The notes beneath the pieces are model-generated. The model did no database searches and had not been told where the DNA came from. It saw nothing but the letters and a program-made list of their open reading frames with translations. From the NCBI GenBank assembly GCA_023389055.1, contig JAEWFA010000016.1, forward strand, positions 70,757 through 134,756: a stretch of 64,000 nucleotides of DNA, given 5' to 3'. Shown here piece by piece: positions 1 to 8,925 of the stretch. Each line of letters begins with the position of its first letter. Positions within the stretch are counted from its first letter, which is position 1. Both the position numbers and the translations under genes were made by a program. Source of the stretch: Pseudomonadota bacterium. Lineage in GTDB: Bacteria > Pseudomonadota > Gammaproteobacteria > Burkholderiales > Burkholderiaceae_E.

Positions 1-1
1 C

Positions 2-736
2 ACCTTCGCGCACAAGGACGGCGGCGACTACCGCATCCGCGGCGGCAAGATGTGGACGACCAGCGGTACGCAGGCCGACTGGATGTGCCTGCTGGCGAAC
101 ACTTCGGACGGCGCCGCCCACCGCAACAAGACGCTGATCTGCGTTCCGATGGACGCGTCCGGCGTTCAGATCGCGCGCAGGCTGGAGAAAGCCGGCATGC
201 GCTCGTCCGACACGGCGCAGATCTTCCTCGACGACGTGCGCGTGCCGCAGCGATACCGCATCGGCGAGGAAGGCATGGGCTTCGCCTACCAGATGATGCA
301 GTTCCAGGAGGAACGGCTGTGGGCGGCGGCGAACTCGTTGGCGGCCGGCTCGGTCCTCGCCGAGACGATCGACTACCTGCGCGAGCGAAACGCCTTCGGA
401 CAGCCGCTGCTCGCCAACCAGTACGTGCACTTCAAGCTCGCCGAGCTGAACACCGAGATCGAATGCCTGCGCGCGCTGCTGTACCGCGCGGTCGAGTTGT
501 ACGTGGGCGGCGCCGACGTCACGCAGCTCGCGTCGATGGCCAAGCTCAAGGCCGGGCGCGTCTCGCGCGAGGTCGCCGACTGGTGCCTGCAGTTCTGGGG
601 CGGGATGGGCTACGTCGAGGACACGCGGGTGAACCGCTACTGGCGCGACTCTCGGCTCGGCTCCATCGGCGGCGGCGCCGATGAAGTGATGCTCGGAATC
701 ATCGCGAAGACCATGGGCATCCTGCCGCGCCCATGA
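2..736 (+). CDS. Acyl-CoA dehydrogenase, C-terminal part (5' end outside window)
   Basis: FAD-dependent acyl-CoA dehydrogenase that would oxidise an acyl-CoA to the trans-2-enoyl-CoA and pass electrons to ETF. The frame is open from base 2, so the gene is cut by the window edge and only about 244 residues are visible. They cover the middle beta-domain (GKMWTTSGTQADW, then FLDDVRVP) and the C-terminal helical domain (FGQPLLANQYVHFKLAEL, then WGGMGYVEDTRVNRYWRD). The end reads SIGGGADEVM, with Gly where medium-chain enzymes carry their catalytic Glu. The Glu of the QEERL helix is the likelier base, as in isovaleryl- and long-chain-type enzymes. It overlaps the carboxylase gene by 4 bases (ATGA). 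The substrate is unknown; a citronellyl-CoA dehydrogenase (AtuD)-like role is possible given the carboxylase next door. Confidence 0.85.
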   Translation, partial: TFAHKDGGDYRIRGGKMWTTSGTQADWMCLLANTSDGAAHRNKTLICVPMDASGVQIARRLEKAGMRSSDTAQIFLDDVRVPQRYRIGEEGMGFAYQMMQFQEERLWAAANSLAAGSVLAETIDYLRERNAFGQPLLANQYVHFKLAELNTEIECLRALLYRAVELYVGGADVTQLASMAKLKAGRVSREVADWCLQFWGGMGYVEDTRVNRYWRDSRLGSIGGGADEVMLGIIAKTMGILPRP

Positions 737-2766
737 CCGGCGAGCCGCTTCCCGCGCACGGATTCGACACGCTGCTCGTCGCCAACCGCGGCGAGATCGC
801 CCGTCGCGTGCTCGACGGCGCTCGCGCGCTGGGGCTGCGTGCCATCGCCGTGCACGCGCCGGGCGAGCGCGGGGCGGCACACGTTGCTGCCGGCGACGAG
901 GCGATCGAGTTGCAGGGCGACTCCGAGCTGGCCGCCTATCTGTCGATTCCGGCGATCATCGATGCATGCCGGCGCAGCGGCGCCGGTGCCGTCCATCCCG
1001 GTTATGGCTTCCTCGCGGAGAGCGCCGCGTTCGCCCGCGCCTGCACAGCGGCCGGCATCGTCTTCGTCGGTCCGCCCGCGGAAGTGATCGAGGCGCTGGG
1101 CGACAAGGCGCGTGCGAAGGCGATCGCGCGGCGTGCCGGCGTTGCCTGCCTGTCCGGATACGACGGCGACGATCAAGGCGCATCGACGATGGCGGCCGAG
1201 GCCGGGCGCATCGGGGTGCCTTTGATGATCAAGGCTGCCGCCGGCGGGGGCGGCCGCGGGATGCGCAGGGTCGATGCGCTCGCCGACTTCGAACGGTTGC
1301 GCGAAGCGGCGTTCCGCGAGGCGCAGTCCGCCTTCGGCGACGGACGATTGCTGCTCGAGCCGTGCGTGGACGGCGCACGGCACGTCGAAGTCCAGATCCT
1401 CGCCGACCGCTTCGGCCGCTGCCTGCATCTCGGCGAGCGCGACTGCTCGACGCAGCGTCGCCATCAGAAGGTCGTCGAAGAAGCGCCGGCGCCCGGCATT
1501 TCCGCACTCACGCGCGAGGCAATGGGCGAGGCCGCGGTGCGGCTTGCGAAGGCCGTCGGCTACGTCGGCGCAGGCACCGTCGAGTTCCTGCTCGACCGCG
1601 ACGGCGACTTCCGGTTCCTCGAGGTGAACACGCGTCTGCAGGTCGAGCACCGCGTCACCGAATCGATCACCGGCATCGACCTGGTCGAAATGCAGTTGCG
1701 CATCGCGCGCGGTGAGCCGCTGGCCATCGCCCAGGCCGACGTCCGGTTCTACGGGCACGCGATCGAGGCGCGCCTGTGCGCCGAGGACGCCTTCGGCGGT
1801 TTCGTGCCGCAAAGCGGGCCGATCGTCGGATGGCGTATCGCGGACGGCGAAGGCGTGCACGTCGACCACGCACTGGGTCCGCGGGCGCGCGTGTCGCCGC
1901 ATTTCGACTCGCTGCTCGCCAAGTTCATCGCGCACGGCCGCGATCGCGAGGAAGCACGCCTGCGGCTCGTCGCTGCGCTTGCGCGCAGCTCGATCCACGG
2001 CCCGGTCACGAATCGCGCGTTCCTGCTCGGTTGCCTGCGCGCGCCGCGCTTCGTCGCCGGCGACATCGACACGGGCTGGCTTGCCGACGAGTTCTCGCGC
2101 GGGCTGGCGCCATCGCCCGATCCCCGATGGCAGGCCGTGGCAAGCGCACTCTGGATGCATGCCGTGATGCGCCGGCACGGCACCCTCGCGAACTGGTCGT
2201 CCAGCGGCACGCGCGGTTCGCGCGTGTCGCTCGCCGTGGTCGGCGGCGACGACGCCACCAGGAACGCCTGCGAGCCGACCCAGTGGGAAGCGAAGATCGA
2301 AGCCGCCGACCACGATCTGCTGATCGTGCGCATCGGCGCGCACGAAAGCAGGCTGCGCCTGGAGTCGACGGACTCGGGATGCATCGACGGGATACACCTC
2401 GACGGCCATCGACGTCCGATCCACGTCGCCGTCGAAGGTCCGCCAGCGGCTCCGTCGCGAATGTGGCTCGATCATGCGGGCTTCGCTGCGGCCATCATCG
2501 ACGCCGCGTCGCTGGCGGCGCGCCGCGCGAACACGGAAGTCGGCGGCGAGCTGCGCGCGACGATGCATGGCCGGATCGCATCGGTCGCTGTCGCCAATGG
2601 CGAGCGCGTGATCGCCGGCCAGACGCTGCTGTGCATCGACGCCATGAAGATGGAGCACCGGATCGGCGCGCCCACGGGCGGACGCGTCGCCGTGGTCGCG
2701 GTATCGGTCGGCGCGCAGGTCACGCCTGCCACGCTCCTCGTACGCATCGAACCGGAGCCAGCGTGA
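733..2766 (+). CDS. Acyl-CoA carboxylase, biotin carboxylase/biotin carrier subunit
   Basis: ATP-dependent carboxylation of enzyme-bound biotin, the alpha subunit of a methylcrotonyl-, geranyl- or propionyl-type acyl-CoA carboxylase. The 677 residues hold the biotin carboxylase N-terminal fold (FDTLLVANRGEIARRV), the ATP-grasp domain with glycine loop KAAAGGGGRGMRR, the active-site stretch EVNTRLQVEHRVTE, and a C-terminal biotinyl domain. Its AMKMEH motif carries the lysine to be biotinylated. The partner carboxyltransferase subunit is not in the window and should lie upstream. The flanking acyl-CoA dehydrogenases and enoyl-CoA hydratase match leucine/isovalerate (liu) or acyclic terpene (atu) clusters, but sequence alone does not separate these. 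The start ATG overlaps the previous stop; the end overlaps the next gene as GTGA. Confidence 0.88.
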   Translation: MTGEPLPAHGFDTLLVANRGEIARRVLDGARALGLRAIAVHAPGERGAAHVAAGDEAIELQGDSELAAYLSIPAIIDACRRSGAGAVHPGYGFLAESAAFARACTAAGIVFVGPPAEVIEALGDKARAKAIARRAGVACLSGYDGDDQGASTMAAEAGRIGVPLMIKAAAGGGGRGMRRVDALADFERLREAAFREAQSAFGDGRLLLEPCVDGARHVEVQILADRFGRCLHLGERDCSTQRRHQKVVEEAPAPGISALTREAMGEAAVRLAKAVGYVGAGTVEFLLDRDGDFRFLEVNTRLQVEHRVTESITGIDLVEMQLRIARGEPLAIAQADVRFYGHAIEARLCAEDAFGGFVPQSGPIVGWRIADGEGVHVDHALGPRARVSPHFDSLLAKFIAHGRDREEARLRLVAALARSSIHGPVTNRAFLLGCLRAPRFVAGDIDTGWLADEFSRGLAPSPDPRWQAVASALWMHAVMRRHGTLANWSSSGTRGSRVSLAVVGGDDATRNACEPTQWEAKIEAADHDLLIVRIGAHESRLRLESTDSGCIDGIHLDGHRRPIHVAVEGPPAAPSRMWLDHAGFAAAIIDAASLAARRANTEVGGELRATMHGRIASVAVANGERVIAGQTLLCIDAMKMEHRIGAPTGGRVAVVAVSVGAQVTPATLLVRIEPEPA

Positions 2767-3941
2767 TCGACGATCGCCTTGCTTCGTGCCTGGATCCGAC
2801 GTGCCTGCCCGGCGCCACCGCCGAACACCGCCAGCTGCGCGACGCGATACGGCGCTTCGTCGAGCGCGAGCTCGCGCCGCACGTCGACGCCTGGGACGAA
2901 GCCGGCGAATTCCCGCGCGAGCTGCACCGCAAGGCGGCCGAAATCGGGCTGCTCGGGCTGGGCTACCCCGAATCGGTGGGCGGGACGCCCAGCGACACGC
3001 TCTCGCGCATCGTCGCGACCATCGAGCTCACGCGCGCCGGCTCCGGCGGGCTCATCGCCGGCCTGATGACGCACACGATCATGCTCGGCCCGCTGCTCGA
3101 AGCCGGGGCGCCGGCGCTCGTCGAACGCGTAGTCCCCGCCATCCTTCGCGGCGACGCGATCGGCGCGCTCGCCGTCACGGAGCCCTCGGGCGGCTCGGAC
3201 GTCGCGCAACTGGCCACCCGTGCAAGCGCAGACACCGACGGCTGGCGCCTGCAGGGCTCGAAGACGTTCATCACCTCCGGCATGCGCGCCGACCATTACC
3301 TGGTCGCTGCGCGGACCTCCGGCGCCGGCGCCCAGGGCATCTCGCTCTTTCTCGTCGATCGCGACACGCCGGGCTTCTCGCGCACGCCGCTGCGCAAGAC
3401 CGGCTGGTGGTGCTCGGACACGGCGCAGCTGCATTTCGACGATTGCCCGGTCGGCCGCGATCGGCTCGTCGGGCCGCTCGATGCGGGTTTTCCGCTGGTC
3501 ATGCGCAACTTCAATGGCGAGCGGCTCGCGATGGCGGCGCAGGCGGTCGGCTTTGCGATCGTCTGCTTCGAGGATGCATTGGCGTGGGCGCGCGAGCGGC
3601 GCGCCTTCGGCGAGCCGCTCGTCGGCCACCAGGTGATCCGCCACAAACTCGTGCGGATGATCGAGGAGATCGCACCGGTGCTCGCATGGCTCGCACAGCT
3701 GGCCGGGTGCATCGATCGCGGCGAAAGACCCGCGGCGCAGATCGCACTGGCGAAGAATCGCGCCGCGCGCGTAATGCGCCACTGCGCCGACGACGCGGTA
3801 CAGATCCTCGGCGGCGCCGGCTACATGCGCGGCACCCGCGTGGAGCGCATCTATCGCGAGGTGAAGGTCATGATGATCGGCGGCGGCGCCGAGGAGGTTC
3901 TCGTCGAACTCGCGGCCCGCCAACTGGGAGTCGCTCCATGA
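2763..3941 (+). CDS. Acyl-CoA dehydrogenase
   Basis: A complete 392-residue acyl-CoA dehydrogenase. I place the start at GTG 2763, which overlaps the stop of the carboxylase gene (GTGA) and gives a normal N-terminus. The frame runs open further upstream only as a shadow of the carboxylase gene. Visible motifs are AVTEPSGGSDVAQL (FAD/substrate-binding signature), GSKTFITSGMRADHY, QILGGAGYMRGTRVERIYRE and MMIGGGAEEVL. The usual medium-chain catalytic Glu is replaced (IGGGAEE). Glu253 in NGERLAM matches the position of the isovaleryl-CoA dehydrogenase base. It probably acts in series with the partial dehydrogenase, the carboxylase and the hydratase, all on overlapping reading frames and so likely translationally coupled. 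Confidence 0.88.
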   Translation: MIDDRLASCLDPTCLPGATAEHRQLRDAIRRFVERELAPHVDAWDEAGEFPRELHRKAAEIGLLGLGYPESVGGTPSDTLSRIVATIELTRAGSGGLIAGLMTHTIMLGPLLEAGAPALVERVVPAILRGDAIGALAVTEPSGGSDVAQLATRASADTDGWRLQGSKTFITSGMRADHYLVAARTSGAGAQGISLFLVDRDTPGFSRTPLRKTGWWCSDTAQLHFDDCPVGRDRLVGPLDAGFPLVMRNFNGERLAMAAQAVGFAIVCFEDALAWARERRAFGEPLVGHQVIRHKLVRMIEEIAPVLAWLAQLAGCIDRGERPAAQIALAKNRAARVMRHCADDAVQILGGAGYMRGTRVERIYREVKVMMIGGGAEEVLVELAARQLGVAP

Positions 3942-4753
3942 ATTCGAAGAACGACGCAGAAACGACGACGCATCCCCACGCGCCGGTGCGCTACGAGCGC
4001 GACGACGCGGTCGCGACGATTACGCTGAACCGCCCCGACGTACTCAACGCGCTCGACGATGCGATCACCCGGGCGCTGCTCGAAGCGGTCGAAAGCGCAG
4101 CCGCCGACGAGACGGTGCGCGCGGTCGTCGTCACGGGTGCAGGCCGCGGCTTTTCCTCGGGCGCCGACCTCGCGTCCGTGAAGCCCGACGTGGCGATCGA
4201 CCTGGGCCGGTTGTTGCGCGAGCGCTACCACCCGCTGATCCTCGCGATGCGGCGCATGCCCAAGCCGGTGATCTGCGCGGTCAACGGCGCAGCGGCCGGC
4301 GCCGGCATGAGCATCGCGCTCGCCGGCGACATCGTCCTGGCCGCGCGCTCGGCGTACTTCGTACAGGCGTTCTCGAAGATCGGTCTAGTGCCGGACGCAG
4401 GCAGTACGTGGATGCTGCCGCGACTGATCGGCGAAGGCCGCGCCCGCGCGCTCGCCCTGCTGGGCGAACGGCTCGACGCGCAGGCCGCGCAGCGCGCGGG
4501 GCTGGTCTGGGAGGTGCACGAAGACGAGGCGCTGCTGCCGGCTGCCCGAGCGCTCGCTGCGCAACTTGCGCAGCGCCCGACGCGCGCGCTCGCGCTGATC
4601 AAGCAGGCCTTCGACGGCACGATGCAGCGCAGCCTGGAGGATCAGCTCGAACGCGAAGCGTCGCTGCAGACAATGGCCGGGCGCACCGAGGACTTCCGCG
4701 AAGGGGTGGCCGCATTCCTCGAGCGCCGTGCGCCGCGCTTCCGGGGTCGATGA
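3938..4753 (+). CDS. Enoyl-CoA hydratase/isomerase, PaaG-like
   Basis: Crotonase-fold enzyme of 271 residues. The oxyanion-hole elements are GAGRGFSSGADL and NGAAAGAGMSIALAGD. An Asp at residue 153 in GLVPDAGSTWMLPR sits where PaaG-type isomerases keep their single acidic catalytic residue. The C-terminus (EDFREGVAAFLERRAPRFRGR) is also typical of PaaG-like proteins. It may hydrate the unsaturated product of the neighbouring dehydrogenases or shift its double bond. No other phenylacetate (paa) genes are visible, so a phenylacetate role is not supported. The start ATG overlaps the upstream stop (ATGA) and the stop overlaps the thioesterase start. Confidence 0.85.
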   Translation: MNSKNDAETTTHPHAPVRYERDDAVATITLNRPDVLNALDDAITRALLEAVESAAADETVRAVVVTGAGRGFSSGADLASVKPDVAIDLGRLLRERYHPLILAMRRMPKPVICAVNGAAAGAGMSIALAGDIVLAARSAYFVQAFSKIGLVPDAGSTWMLPRLIGEGRARALALLGERLDAQAAQRAGLVWEVHEDEALLPAARALAAQLAQRPTRALALIKQAFDGTMQRSLEDQLEREASLQTMAGRTEDFREGVAAFLERRAPRFRGR

Positions 4754-5244
4754 TGCAGCCGCAGACCGACGCTTCCGGGCGCGACCCGGTCGAACAGCGC
4801 AAACTCGAGAAGGCCTTGCGCGAGCTGTTCGAGCAGCGCATCTCGTTCAATCGCCTGCTCGGCGTGCGCGTCGAGTCCTTCGATGCAGGCGCCGCGCGAA
4901 TCTCCTTCGAGATGCGCCCCGAGTTCATCGGTCACTACCTCTACGGACGACTACACGGCGGCGTGATTTCGTCGGTGCTCGACGCCGCAGGCGGTTTCTC
5001 GCTGATGTGCGCCATCGCCGAGAAGTTCCGCGCCGAGGACACCGAGCAGGTCATGCAGCGGTTTGCGCGCATGGGAACCATCGACCTGCGGGTCGACTTC
5101 CTGCGCCAGGGAATCGGCCGGCGCTTCGAGGCGAACGCACGCACGACCCGGCTGGGCGGGCGCATCGGCTCGGTGCAATGCCAGCTCGAGGACGATGCCG
5201 GCCGCCTGGTCGCTACCGCCGCAGCCGCCTACGTCGTCAGCTGA
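4750..5244 (+). CDS. Hotdog-fold acyl-CoA thioesterase, YigI-like
   Basis: 164-residue single-hotdog protein expected to hydrolyse acyl-CoA to free acid and CoA. It carries the LHGGVISSVLDAAGGF helix region and the strongly recognisable RMGTIDLRVDFLRQGIGRRF segment, which closely resembles E. coli YigI. The start is ATGATG at 4750; either ATG is possible and both overlap the hydratase stop. As the last gene of the overlapping set it may relieve CoA trapping when intermediates build up. That role is inferred from context. Confidence 0.82.
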   Translation: MMQPQTDASGRDPVEQRKLEKALRELFEQRISFNRLLGVRVESFDAGAARISFEMRPEFIGHYLYGRLHGGVISSVLDAAGGFSLMCAIAEKFRAEDTEQVMQRFARMGTIDLRVDFLRQGIGRRFEANARTTRLGGRIGSVQCQLEDDAGRLVATAAAAYVVS

Positions 5245-5381
5245 GTCCGATGCCTTCTTCGCGCAGCCACGGTTGCCGGCGCACCCCGGGATTCCCCGAT
5301 CCGCTTCCACGGCTGCTTTCCGTATTACCATCGTCGCGCCGCTCGCCCGGCACATAACGACAAAACGAGGAGACCCGGTCC

Positions 5382-6257
5382 TTGCAGGTGCTGCAGTTGC
5401 TCGTCAGCGGTGTCGCCCAGGGGTGTATCTATGGATTGATCGCGCTCGGCTTCGTCCTGATCTACAAGGCCACCGAGACGGTGAGCTTCGTGCAGGGCGA
5501 ACTCATGATGCTCGGCGCCTTCCTCGGGCTGGCGCTCATGGCGGGTCTCGGATTCCCCTTCGGGCTCGCAGTGTTGGCGGCGGTGGCCGCCATGGCCCTG
5601 TTCGGCATCGCGCTCGAGTTCGCGGTCATCCGCCCGATCCTCGGCCAACCGGCGTTCTCGATCGTGATGCTGACGATCGGCATCGGATACGTCGCGCGCG
5701 GCGCGATCACGATGATCCCGGGTTTCGGCACCGACACGCACACGCTGCCGGTTCCCTTCCGCAACGAGATCGTGCGACTCGGCGGCCTGGTGATCGCGGT
5801 GGAGCAGCTTGCGGTCATCGGCGCCACCGCCGCGCTGTGCGCGCTGCTGTACGCGATGTTCCGCTTCAGCAAGATCGGCGTCGCGATGCAGGCGGCCTCG
5901 CAGAACCAGCTCGCGGCCTATTACATGGGCATTCCGGTCAAGCGCCTGAACGGGCTCGTCTGGGGCCTCGCCTCGGCGGTCGCCGCAATCGCCGGCCTGC
6001 TGCTCGCGCCGATCACCTTCGTGCATGCCAACATGGGCTTCATCGGACTGAAGGCGTTTCCGGCCGCGGTCGTCGGAGGCTTCGGCAGCCTGCCCGGCGC
6101 GATCGTCGGCGGCCTGGTGATCGGTGTCGTCGAATCGATGTCGGGCTTCTTCCTGCCCGAAGGGTTCAAGGACATCGCGGCGTATGTCGTCGTGCTGCTG
6201 ATGCTCGTGATCGCACCGAACGGACTGTTCGGCGAGCGGCTCTCGAAGAAGGTCTGA
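5382..6257 (+). CDS. Branched-chain amino acid-type ABC transporter permease, LivH-like
   Basis: Hydrophobic 291-residue inner-membrane permease of the LivH family. It contains the family segment AASQNQLAAYYMGIPVKRLN and the C-terminal GGFGSLPGAIVGGLVIGVVE. The best start is TTG 5382, preceded at a good distance by the Shine-Dalgarno-like ACGAGGAG. No ATG lies close to the expected N-terminus (MQVLQLLVSGVAQGCIYGLI). It heads a five-gene importer unit with LivM, LivG, LivF and the binding protein, interrupted by an acyl-CoA ligase gene. The roughly 137 bases upstream separate it from the thioesterase gene and may hold a promoter, though I saw no convincing boxes. Confidence 0.9.
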   Translation: MQVLQLLVSGVAQGCIYGLIALGFVLIYKATETVSFVQGELMMLGAFLGLALMAGLGFPFGLAVLAAVAAMALFGIALEFAVIRPILGQPAFSIVMLTIGIGYVARGAITMIPGFGTDTHTLPVPFRNEIVRLGGLVIAVEQLAVIGATAALCALLYAMFRFSKIGVAMQAASQNQLAAYYMGIPVKRLNGLVWGLASAVAAIAGLLLAPITFVHANMGFIGLKAFPAAVVGGFGSLPGAIVGGLVIGVVESMSGFFLPEGFKDIAAYVVVLLMLVIAPNGLFGERLSKKV

Positions 6258-6262
6258 CGGCG

Positions 6263-7339
6263 ATGCGCTTCGTCTTCAAGACCCGCTACGACCAGGACAT
6301 CGATCTCGCGCGCCACGCGGGCCATCGCGTGTGGTACGGACTGCTGCTCGCGCTGCTCGTCATCGCGCCGGCGTGGCTGCCCGAATACTGGCTCGCGCAG
6401 CTCACCTTCATCCTGATCTATGGCGTCGTCGGCGTCGGGCTGATGCTGCTCGCCGGCTACACCGGGCTCTTCTCGCTCGGTCACGCGGCCTTCCTCGGGG
6501 TGGGCGCCTACACGGAGGCGGTGCTCGCCGCCATGGGCTGGCCGTTTCCGCTTTCGCTCGCCGCCGCCACCGCACTGTCAGCGGCGGTAGGTGCGATCGT
6601 GGGCCTGCCGGCATTGCGCGTGAAGGGCATCTACCTGGCGATCGCCACGCTCGCCTTCGGCTTCATCGTCGAGGAGGCGCTCGCGCGCTGGGAGAGCGTC
6701 ACCGGCGGCAACGCCGGCATGCTCGTGCAGACGATCGACGTCTTCGGATGGCGCGCCGACACGCCCGCATCGTTCTACTTCGTCTGCCTCGTCATCGCGG
6801 TGCTCGCGACGCTCGCCGTGCTGAACCTGCTGCGCTCGCCCACCGGACGCGCGTTCGTGGCAATCCGCGACTCGGACATCTCGGCGCAGAGCATGGGCAT
6901 CCAGCTCGCCCGCTACAAGACGCTGTCGTTCATGGTGTCGGCCGGACTCGCCGGCGTGGGGGGGGCGCTCTACGCGCACCAGATCCGCTTTCTCACTCCG
7001 GACCAGTTCGGCATCCTGCAGTCGATCGACCTGCTGCTGATGATCGTGATCGGCGGACTCGGATCGATCCACGGCGCGTTCCTCGGCGCGGCGTTCCTGA
7101 TCACGATGCCGCAGCTGATCACGCTCGGGAAAGACTTCCTCCCCGAGGCGATCGGCCAGGCCACCGGACTGCAAGCGTTCGTCTACGGCATCGTGCTGAT
7201 CGCCTTCGTCCTGTTCGAGCCGATGGGCCTCTACGGCCGGTGGCTGAAGCTGCGTACCTGGTTCTCGTTGTTCCCGTTCTACCGCGCCGGCATGTTCCGC
7301 CGCCAGAAGTCCTTCCAGAAGTCCGAGCGGCTGCGATGA
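6263..7339 (+). CDS. Branched-chain amino acid-type ABC transporter permease, LivM-like
   Basis: Second transmembrane subunit (358 residues) of the importer. Family features are YTGLFSLGHAAFLGVGAY, the cytoplasmic coupling segment GRAFVAIRDSDISAQSMGI, and VIGGLGSIHGAFLGAAF. It starts at ATG 6263, five bases after the LivH stop, and its own stop overlaps LivG. The tail after the last membrane segment is basic and extended (FPFYRAGMFRRQKSFQKSERLR), somewhat longer than in LivM proteins of amino acid systems and more like homologues linked to acyl-CoA ligases. Confidence 0.9.
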   Translation: MRFVFKTRYDQDIDLARHAGHRVWYGLLLALLVIAPAWLPEYWLAQLTFILIYGVVGVGLMLLAGYTGLFSLGHAAFLGVGAYTEAVLAAMGWPFPLSLAAATALSAAVGAIVGLPALRVKGIYLAIATLAFGFIVEEALARWESVTGGNAGMLVQTIDVFGWRADTPASFYFVCLVIAVLATLAVLNLLRSPTGRAFVAIRDSDISAQSMGIQLARYKTLSFMVSAGLAGVGGALYAHQIRFLTPDQFGILQSIDLLLMIVIGGLGSIHGAFLGAAFLITMPQLITLGKDFLPEAIGQATGLQAFVYGIVLIAFVLFEPMGLYGRWLKLRTWFSLFPFYRAGMFRRQKSFQKSERLR

Positions 7340-8133
7340 GCGACGTCCTGCTGTCGGCACGAGACCTCACCGTGCGCTTCGGCGGCGTGCTGGCCGTCGA
7401 CGGAGTGAGCTTCGACGTGCGCCGGGGCGAGGTGTTCACGCTCATCGGGCCCAACGGCGCCGGCAAGACCACGGTATTCAACCTGATCAGCCGCATCTAC
7501 GAACCGAACTCGGGAACCATCGAGTTCGACGGCGCGCGCCTGGACCGCATGGCGGCGCACCGCATCGCCGAACTCGGCATCGCGCGGACATTCCAGAACA
7601 TCGAGCTGTTCGAGCACGCGACCGTCCTGCAGAACCTGCTGATCGGGCGACACGTGCATCGCGCCAGCGGTTTCTGGACCGAGCTCGTCTTCCTGCCCGC
7701 GGTGCGGCGCGCGGAGCGCGAAACGCGCCGGAAGGTCGAGGAGGTGATCGATTTCCTCGACCTGCAGCACTACCGCGACACGATGGTCGCGGGGCTGCCG
7801 TACGGGGTGCGCAAGGTGGTCGAGCTCGCCCGCGCGCTGTGCATGGAGCCGCGGTTGCTGCTGCTCGACGAGCCCTCTTCCGGGCTGAACGTCGAGGAAA
7901 CGGGCGACATGGCGTTCTGGATCGCGGACATCCGTGACGACCTCGGCATCACGGTGCTGATGGTCGAGCACGACATGTCGCTCGTCTCGAAGGTCTCCGA
8001 CCGCGTGCTCGCAATGAACCAGGGCGAGGTCATCGCCGTGGGAACGCCCGCGCAGGTGCAGAACGACGCGGCGGTGATCGAGGCGTACCTGGGAACGGCG
8101 GACGACGCCACTTCGCTGAGGCGGGTGGCATGA
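7336..8133 (+). CDS. ABC transporter ATP-binding protein, LivG-like
   Basis: ATPase subunit of 265 residues. Walker A is GPNGAGKTTVFN, Walker B is LLLLDEPSSGLN, and the H-loop region is MVEHDMSLVSKVSDRV. The signature loop is LPYGVRKVVELARAL, in which the usual LSGGQ is degenerate, as is common in LivG-type subunits. The C-terminal GTPAQVQNDAAVIEAYLG is a LivG hallmark. ATG 7336 overlaps the LivM stop and the end overlaps livF by 4 bases. Confidence 0.92.
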   Translation: MSDVLLSARDLTVRFGGVLAVDGVSFDVRRGEVFTLIGPNGAGKTTVFNLISRIYEPNSGTIEFDGARLDRMAAHRIAELGIARTFQNIELFEHATVLQNLLIGRHVHRASGFWTELVFLPAVRRAERETRRKVEEVIDFLDLQHYRDTMVAGLPYGVRKVVELARALCMEPRLLLLDEPSSGLNVEETGDMAFWIADIRDDLGITVLMVEHDMSLVSKVSDRVLAMNQGEVIAVGTPAQVQNDAAVIEAYLGTADDATSLRRVA

Positions 8134-8921
8134 AGGGAACGCCATCGGTCACCGAGCCGGTGCTCCGGCTGCAGAACGTCGAAAGCGCCTACGGCCCGAT
8201 CAAGGCGATTCGCGGCGTGAGCCTGCAGGTAGCCGAGAGTCGCATCGTCACGGTGCTCGGCTCGAACGGCGCCGGCAAGACGACGATCCTCAAAACGATC
8301 TCGGGAATCATCGACCCGCGTCGCGGATCGATCACCTTTAGGGGCGAGGACATCACCGCGAAGGATCCGGCGCATATCGTCGGGCGCGGCCTGAGCCATG
8401 TGCCCGAAGGGCGCGAGGTGTTCCCGCTGCTGTCGGTGCGCGACAACCTGATGATGGGCGCCTACACGCGCAGCGATCGCGACGCCATCGCCCGCGACCT
8501 GGAAGCGGTGTACGGCTATTTTCCGATCCTGCGCGAGCGAGCCGACCAGGACGCCGGGCTGCTATCCGGCGGGCAGCAGCAGATGCTGGCGATTTCGCGC
8601 GCGATCATGGCCGCGCCGCAACTGATCCTGCTGGACGAACCGAGCCTGGGTCTGTCGCCCAAGCTCACCAAGGAGATCTTCGAGATCGTCGTGCGCATCA
8701 ATCGCGAGCGCGGAACGACGATGCTGCTCGTCGAGCAGAACGCGAACATGGCACTGAACGCCGCCGATTACGGCTACGTCCTCGAGAACGGCCGCATCGT
8801 GATGGAGGACCCCTGCTCCGTGCTGCGCGAGAAGGAGGACATCCGCGAGTTCTACCTGGGCATCCGCGACACCGGCGCTCGCGGCGAGCGGCGCTGGAAG
8901 AAGAAGAAGACGTGGCGGTGA
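8130..8921 (+). CDS. ABC transporter ATP-binding protein, LivF-like
   Basis: Second ATPase subunit (263 residues). Walker A is GSNGAGKTTILK, the signature is LSGGQQQMLAISRAIM, and Walker B is LILLDEPSLGLSP. The LivF-type GLSHVPEGREVFPLLSVRDNL segment is present. The C-terminus extends into a basic tail (RRWKKKKTWR). The start overlaps livG and only four bases separate it from the acyl-CoA ligase gene, so importer and ligase are almost certainly co-transcribed. Confidence 0.92.
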   Translation: MKGTPSVTEPVLRLQNVESAYGPIKAIRGVSLQVAESRIVTVLGSNGAGKTTILKTISGIIDPRRGSITFRGEDITAKDPAHIVGRGLSHVPEGREVFPLLSVRDNLMMGAYTRSDRDAIARDLEAVYGYFPILRERADQDAGLLSGGQQQMLAISRAIMAAPQLILLDEPSLGLSPKLTKEIFEIVVRINRERGTTMLLVEQNANMALNAADYGYVLENGRIVMEDPCSVLREKEDIREFYLGIRDTGARGERRWKKKKTWR

Positions 8922-8925
8922 CGCA

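Noticed and set aside
637..2658. Open frame of 673 codons on the minus strand opposite the biotin carboxylase gene
   Set aside because: Arg/Ala/Asp-rich shadow with no motif; the plus-strand carboxylase has clear catalytic motifs.
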